This document shows positions 6,412 to 8,649 of a stretch of 8,649 bases of DNA, piece by piece. Location: the NCBI GenBank assembly GCA_015492755.1, contig WGEM01000031.1, positions 1 to 8,649 on the forward strand, in the 5' to 3' direction. This DNA is from Gemmatimonadota bacterium (GTDB lineage Bacteria; Gemmatimonadota; Gemmatimonadetes; Longimicrobiales; Gaopeijiaceae). Under the pieces are notes generated by a model. The model was not told the origin of the DNA. It was given only the letters and a program-made list of their open reading frames with translations, and did no database searches. A program made the translations under genes and the position numbers. Each line of letters begins with the position of its first letter. Position 1 is the stretch's first letter.

Positions 6412-8649
6412 ATGTCCCGACCCACCTCGTGCCCGTCCTGCAGCGCTCCCCTCGGGGAGGGGAACCGTTTCTGCCCCAACTGCGGGCAGGCGGTGGACGG
6501 TGACGCCACCGTCCCCTCGCAGAGTTCCCTGGAGCGCATCACCACCGAGCGCCTGGTGGCGGCCACCGCCGGGGAGTTCGAGATCCTGGGGCGGCTGGGC
6601 TACGGCGCCATGGGTTCGGTGTACCTGGCCCGCGACGTCGCCCTCTCGCGGAGGGTGGCCATCAAGGTCATCTCGCCGCACCTCCTGGAAGACGACACGG
6701 TGGTGCAGCGCTTCCGACTGGAGGCACAGACCGTGGCGGCGCTCCGCCATCCCCACATCGTGAACGTCCACGGGGTGCGGGAAGTGGGGGACCTCCTCTA
6801 CTTCGTGATGGACTTCATCGACGGCCCGTCGCTGCGTTCGCTCCTCCGGGCGCACGCGCCGCTCCCCGTGGACGTGGCCCAGGCGCTCCTCTTCCAGATC
6901 GGCAGCGCGCTCCACTACGCGCACCGGCGGGGACGCGGCGTCATCCACCGCGACATCAAGCCCGCCAACATCATGGTGGACCGCGAAGGACACGCGGTGG
7001 TGATGGACTTCGGCATCTCCCGTATCGGCGAGGTGCGGAGCGGGCTCACGCAGACCGGCGCCACCATCGGCACGCCGGAGTACATGAGCCCCGAACAGTG
7101 CATGGACCGGGAGCTCACGGGAGCCTCGGACCAGTACGCGCTGGGCATCGTCGCCTACGAGATGCTCACCGGAACGGTGCCCTTCAAGGGCTCCACCTAC
7201 GCCGTCATGATGGCGCACGCGTCGGAGCCTCCACCGCCCATCCGGGACCTCCGGCCCGACTGTCCGCCGGAGGTGGAGGCGGCGGTGCTCCGCATGCTCG
7301 CCAAGGCGCCGGAGGAGCGCTTCTCCGACGTGGAGGCGGCCATCGCCGCGCTGGGCGGCCGGCCGCTGGGCCCGGGGGATCCCGTCCGTGCCCGCATCAT
7401 CGAAATGGTGGAGTCGGTGTCCAGCGACGTCACCGCATTGGACGACAGCTCACCCCTCTCGCCGGTGACCTCGGCGACGAAGCGAACGGCCATCGCCATC
7501 GTGGGCCTCCCGGACCTGGTGCAGCCCGGAGACACCTTCCGCCTGGACGTGGAGGTGCGTGCCGGCGACGGCTCCGCCAGCCGCCCACCGCAGGTCCAGT
7601 GGCACTCCAGCGACCCCGACGTGGCGACGGTGGAGGAGGGTGTGGTGACGGCGCGTCGTCCCGGCACCGCGTCCATCACCGCCACCGTGGGGAGCGCCGC
7701 CAGCACCGTGGTGGTGTCGGTGAGCGAGCGCCGGGCGCCGCACGTCCAGGTGAGGCCCGAGACCGTCCGCATGGAGCCCGGAGGCACGCTCCGGCTGGAT
7801 GCGGCGGTCACGGACAGGGACGGCCGGCCGCGGTCGGTGCCGTGCGTGTGGCGCTCGTCCGATCCCTCGGTGGTGGAGGTGGACCAGACAGGCGCCATCC
7901 GCGCCCTGAGGCCGGGCGAGGCGCGCATCCTCGTGGACGCCCAGGGCGCCACGGGCGAAGCCGAGGTGGAGGTGGTTCCCGCCGGGGCGCTGAGGACCGC
8001 CCCTCCGGTGCCGCGTCGGACCGACCCTGGCGCCGACACCGTCATGGTACCCGCCGGTGCGCCGCCGGAGCCGGAGCCACGTCGCTCCCGCCGAGGGCTG
8101 CTCATCGGGGGGCTGGCGGTGCTGGTGGCGGCGGCGGCGCTGCTGATCCCGGGCCTGAGCCGCGACGGATCCGTGGACGGCGGCGGCGCGGATCCAGGCA
8201 TCACCGCAGCGTCTCCTGCCGGCGGTGGTGCTGACGAAGCGAGCCTCGCCGACCCCGCCGCCACGGGCCCCGCCGGTGAGGACGCCGGAGAGGAGCCGGT
8301 GGAGGACCCGCCCGCGGATGTGGCTGCCGCGGAGTCCGGCGCCGACGCATCGGTGGGCGCCGGAGGCGCGGGAGGACCTCCGTCGGAGCCGCCGCCCTCC
8401 CGCTCCACCCGGGCCGAGCCGGAGGCGCCCGAGCCCGCCGCGCCCCGGGTGGCGTCTCTGCGCATCCGCGGCGGCGACAGGGCGCTCCACGTGGGGGACG
8501 AGGCGCGGCTGGAGGTGACGGCGTTGAATGCGTCCGGTGCGCCCCTCCCCCTCCCGGATCTCACATGGCGGTCCTCCGACCCGGGGGTGGCCCGGGTCGC
8601 CGGCGGCGTCGTCTCCGCCCTCGCGCCGGGTCGCGCGCGGATCACCGCC
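6412..8649 (+). CDS. Receptor-like serine/threonine protein kinase with zinc ribbon and Big_2-type Ig-like modules (C-terminus outside the window)
   Basis: The frame stays open for 746 codons to the right edge. Residues 1-30 are a zinc ribbon (C7, C10, C21, C24: CPSC and CPNC). A Hanks-type kinase domain spans about 55-316: glycine loop GRLGYGAMGSVY (60-71), catalytic K85 in VAIK, helix-C E104, HRDIKPAN with D181, K183 and N186, DFG with D199, a Thr-rich activation segment, and GTPEYMSPEQ (220-229). All catalytic residues are present, so it should be active. Two Ig-like modules follow (about 360-438 and 445-522), each with a W-x-SSDP-x-V core. Then come RRSRR, one membrane helix (563-582), an acidic Ala/Gly/Pro/Glu-rich linker (585-678) and a third Ig-like module from 680. 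The ATG is preceded by GAAGG only 2 nt away, so translation may be leaderless. Such kinases phosphorylate proteins on Ser/Thr; the target and signal are unknown. It faces away from the oxidase operon. Confidence 0.93.
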   Translation, partial: MSRPTSCPSCSAPLGEGNRFCPNCGQAVDGDATVPSQSSLERITTERLVAATAGEFEILGRLGYGAMGSVYLARDVALSRRVAIKVISPHLLEDDTVVQRFRLEAQTVAALRHPHIVNVHGVREVGDLLYFVMDFIDGPSLRSLLRAHAPLPVDVAQALLFQIGSALHYAHRRGRGVIHRDIKPANIMVDREGHAVVMDFGISRIGEVRSGLTQTGATIGTPEYMSPEQCMDRELTGASDQYALGIVAYEMLTGTVPFKGSTYAVMMAHASEPPPPIRDLRPDCPPEVEAAVLRMLAKAPEERFSDVEAAIAALGGRPLGPGDPVRARIIEMVESVSSDVTALDDSSPLSPVTSATKRTAIAIVGLPDLVQPGDTFRLDVEVRAGDGSASRPPQVQWHSSDPDVATVEEGVVTARRPGTASITATVGSAASTVVVSVSERRAPHVQVRPETVRMEPGGTLRLDAAVTDRDGRPRSVPCVWRSSDPSVVEVDQTGAIRALRPGEARILVDAQGATGEAEVEVVPAGALRTAPPVPRRTDPGADTVMVPAGAPPEPEPRRSRRGLLIGGLAVLVAAAALLIPGLSRDGSVDGGGADPGITAASPAGGGADEASLADPAATGPAGEDAGEEPVEDPPADVAAAESGADASVGAGGAGGPPSEPPPSRSTRAEPEAPEPAAPRVASLRIRGGDRALHVGDEARLEVTALNASGAPLPLPDLTWRSSDPGVARVAGGVVSALAPGRARITA
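7489..7725 (+). repeat. Ig-like (Big_2-type) module 1 within the kinase
   Basis: Residues about 360-438. Beta-rich, with the pattern VQPGDTFRLDVEV, then WHSSDPDVATV, then GVVTARRPGTASITATVG, the standard Big_2 layout. It lies between the kinase domain and the membrane helix. It aligns by eye with the modules at 7744-7977 and 8449-8649. Confidence 0.8.
7744..7977 (+). repeat. Ig-like (Big_2-type) module 2 within the kinase
   Basis: Residues about 445-522. Shows MEPGGTLRLDAAV, then WRSSDPSVVEVDQTGAIRAL, then RPGEARILVDA. It contains one cysteine just before the core Trp (PCVW). It follows module 1 after a six-residue linker and also precedes the membrane helix. Confidence 0.8.
8449..8649 (+). 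repeat. Ig-like (Big_2-type) module 3 within the kinase, cut by the window edge
   Basis: Residues 680-746. Shows LHVGDEARLEVTAL, then WRSSDPGVARVAGGVVSAL, then APGRARITA. It lies beyond the membrane helix and the acidic linker, so it is predicted to be extracytoplasmic. The module is almost complete and more may follow outside the window. Confidence 0.78.

Noticed and set aside
7098..8234. A 378-codon open frame on the plus strand, in another frame from the kinase
   Set aside because: It is a Gly/Arg/His-rich shadow of the kinase gene. The kinase frame runs open across the whole stretch.
7197..8645. A 482-codon open frame on the minus strand
   Set aside because: It is antisense to the Ig-like part of the kinase and shows only Ser/Ala/Thr/Arg-rich low complexity. 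The plus frame has clear domains throughout.

Overview
The window is a GC-rich bacterial segment that carries most of a cbb3-type (C-family) heme-copper oxidase operon on the minus strand. A divergently transcribed receptor-like serine/threonine kinase lies on the plus strand. Dense coding, GTG and TTG starts, and a kinase with a zinc-ribbon head and bacterial Ig-like (Big_2-type) modules suggest a Gemmatimonadota-like organism. A TAnnTTTG promoter-like motif, typical of the FCB superphylum, fits the same group. This placement is inference; there is no rRNA or other marker gene in the window.

Minus strand, read from 6216 down to 1: a SafE/TauE-like membrane protein, ccoN, ccoO, ccoQ, ccoP, ccoG, a very short ccoH/fixH-like gene, and the first 328 codons of ccoI, which runs off the left edge. 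Gaps are 36 nt or less and four junctions overlap, so this looks like one polycistronic unit with translational coupling. CcoN, CcoO and CcoP form the oxygen-reducing, proton-pumping enzyme and CcoQ is its small stabilising subunit. CcoG (copper reductase), CcoI (copper-exporting P-type ATPase) and probably the SafE-like protein handle copper for the CuB site. CcoH is an assembly factor. All metal and heme ligands expected in CcoN and CcoO are present, so the oxidase should be functional. Departures from the textbook operon are a CcoP with a single heme c site, a CcoH reduced to little more than its membrane helix, and the SafE-like gene at the head of the operon.

Positions 6217-6411 form a 195-bp divergent intergenic region. 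It must contain the start signals for the kinase and probably for the oxidase operon.

Plus strand, 6412 to the right edge: an open reading frame of 746 codons with no stop in the window. It encodes a zinc ribbon, a complete and apparently active Ser/Thr kinase domain, two Ig-like modules, one membrane helix, an acidic low-complexity linker and the start of a third Ig-like module.

No tRNA, rRNA, CRISPR array, insertion sequence or convincing terminator was seen, and no gene-free stretch exceeds 300 bases. I did not find a clear new biological system. The most unusual items are the kinase architecture and the reduced CcoP and CcoH.
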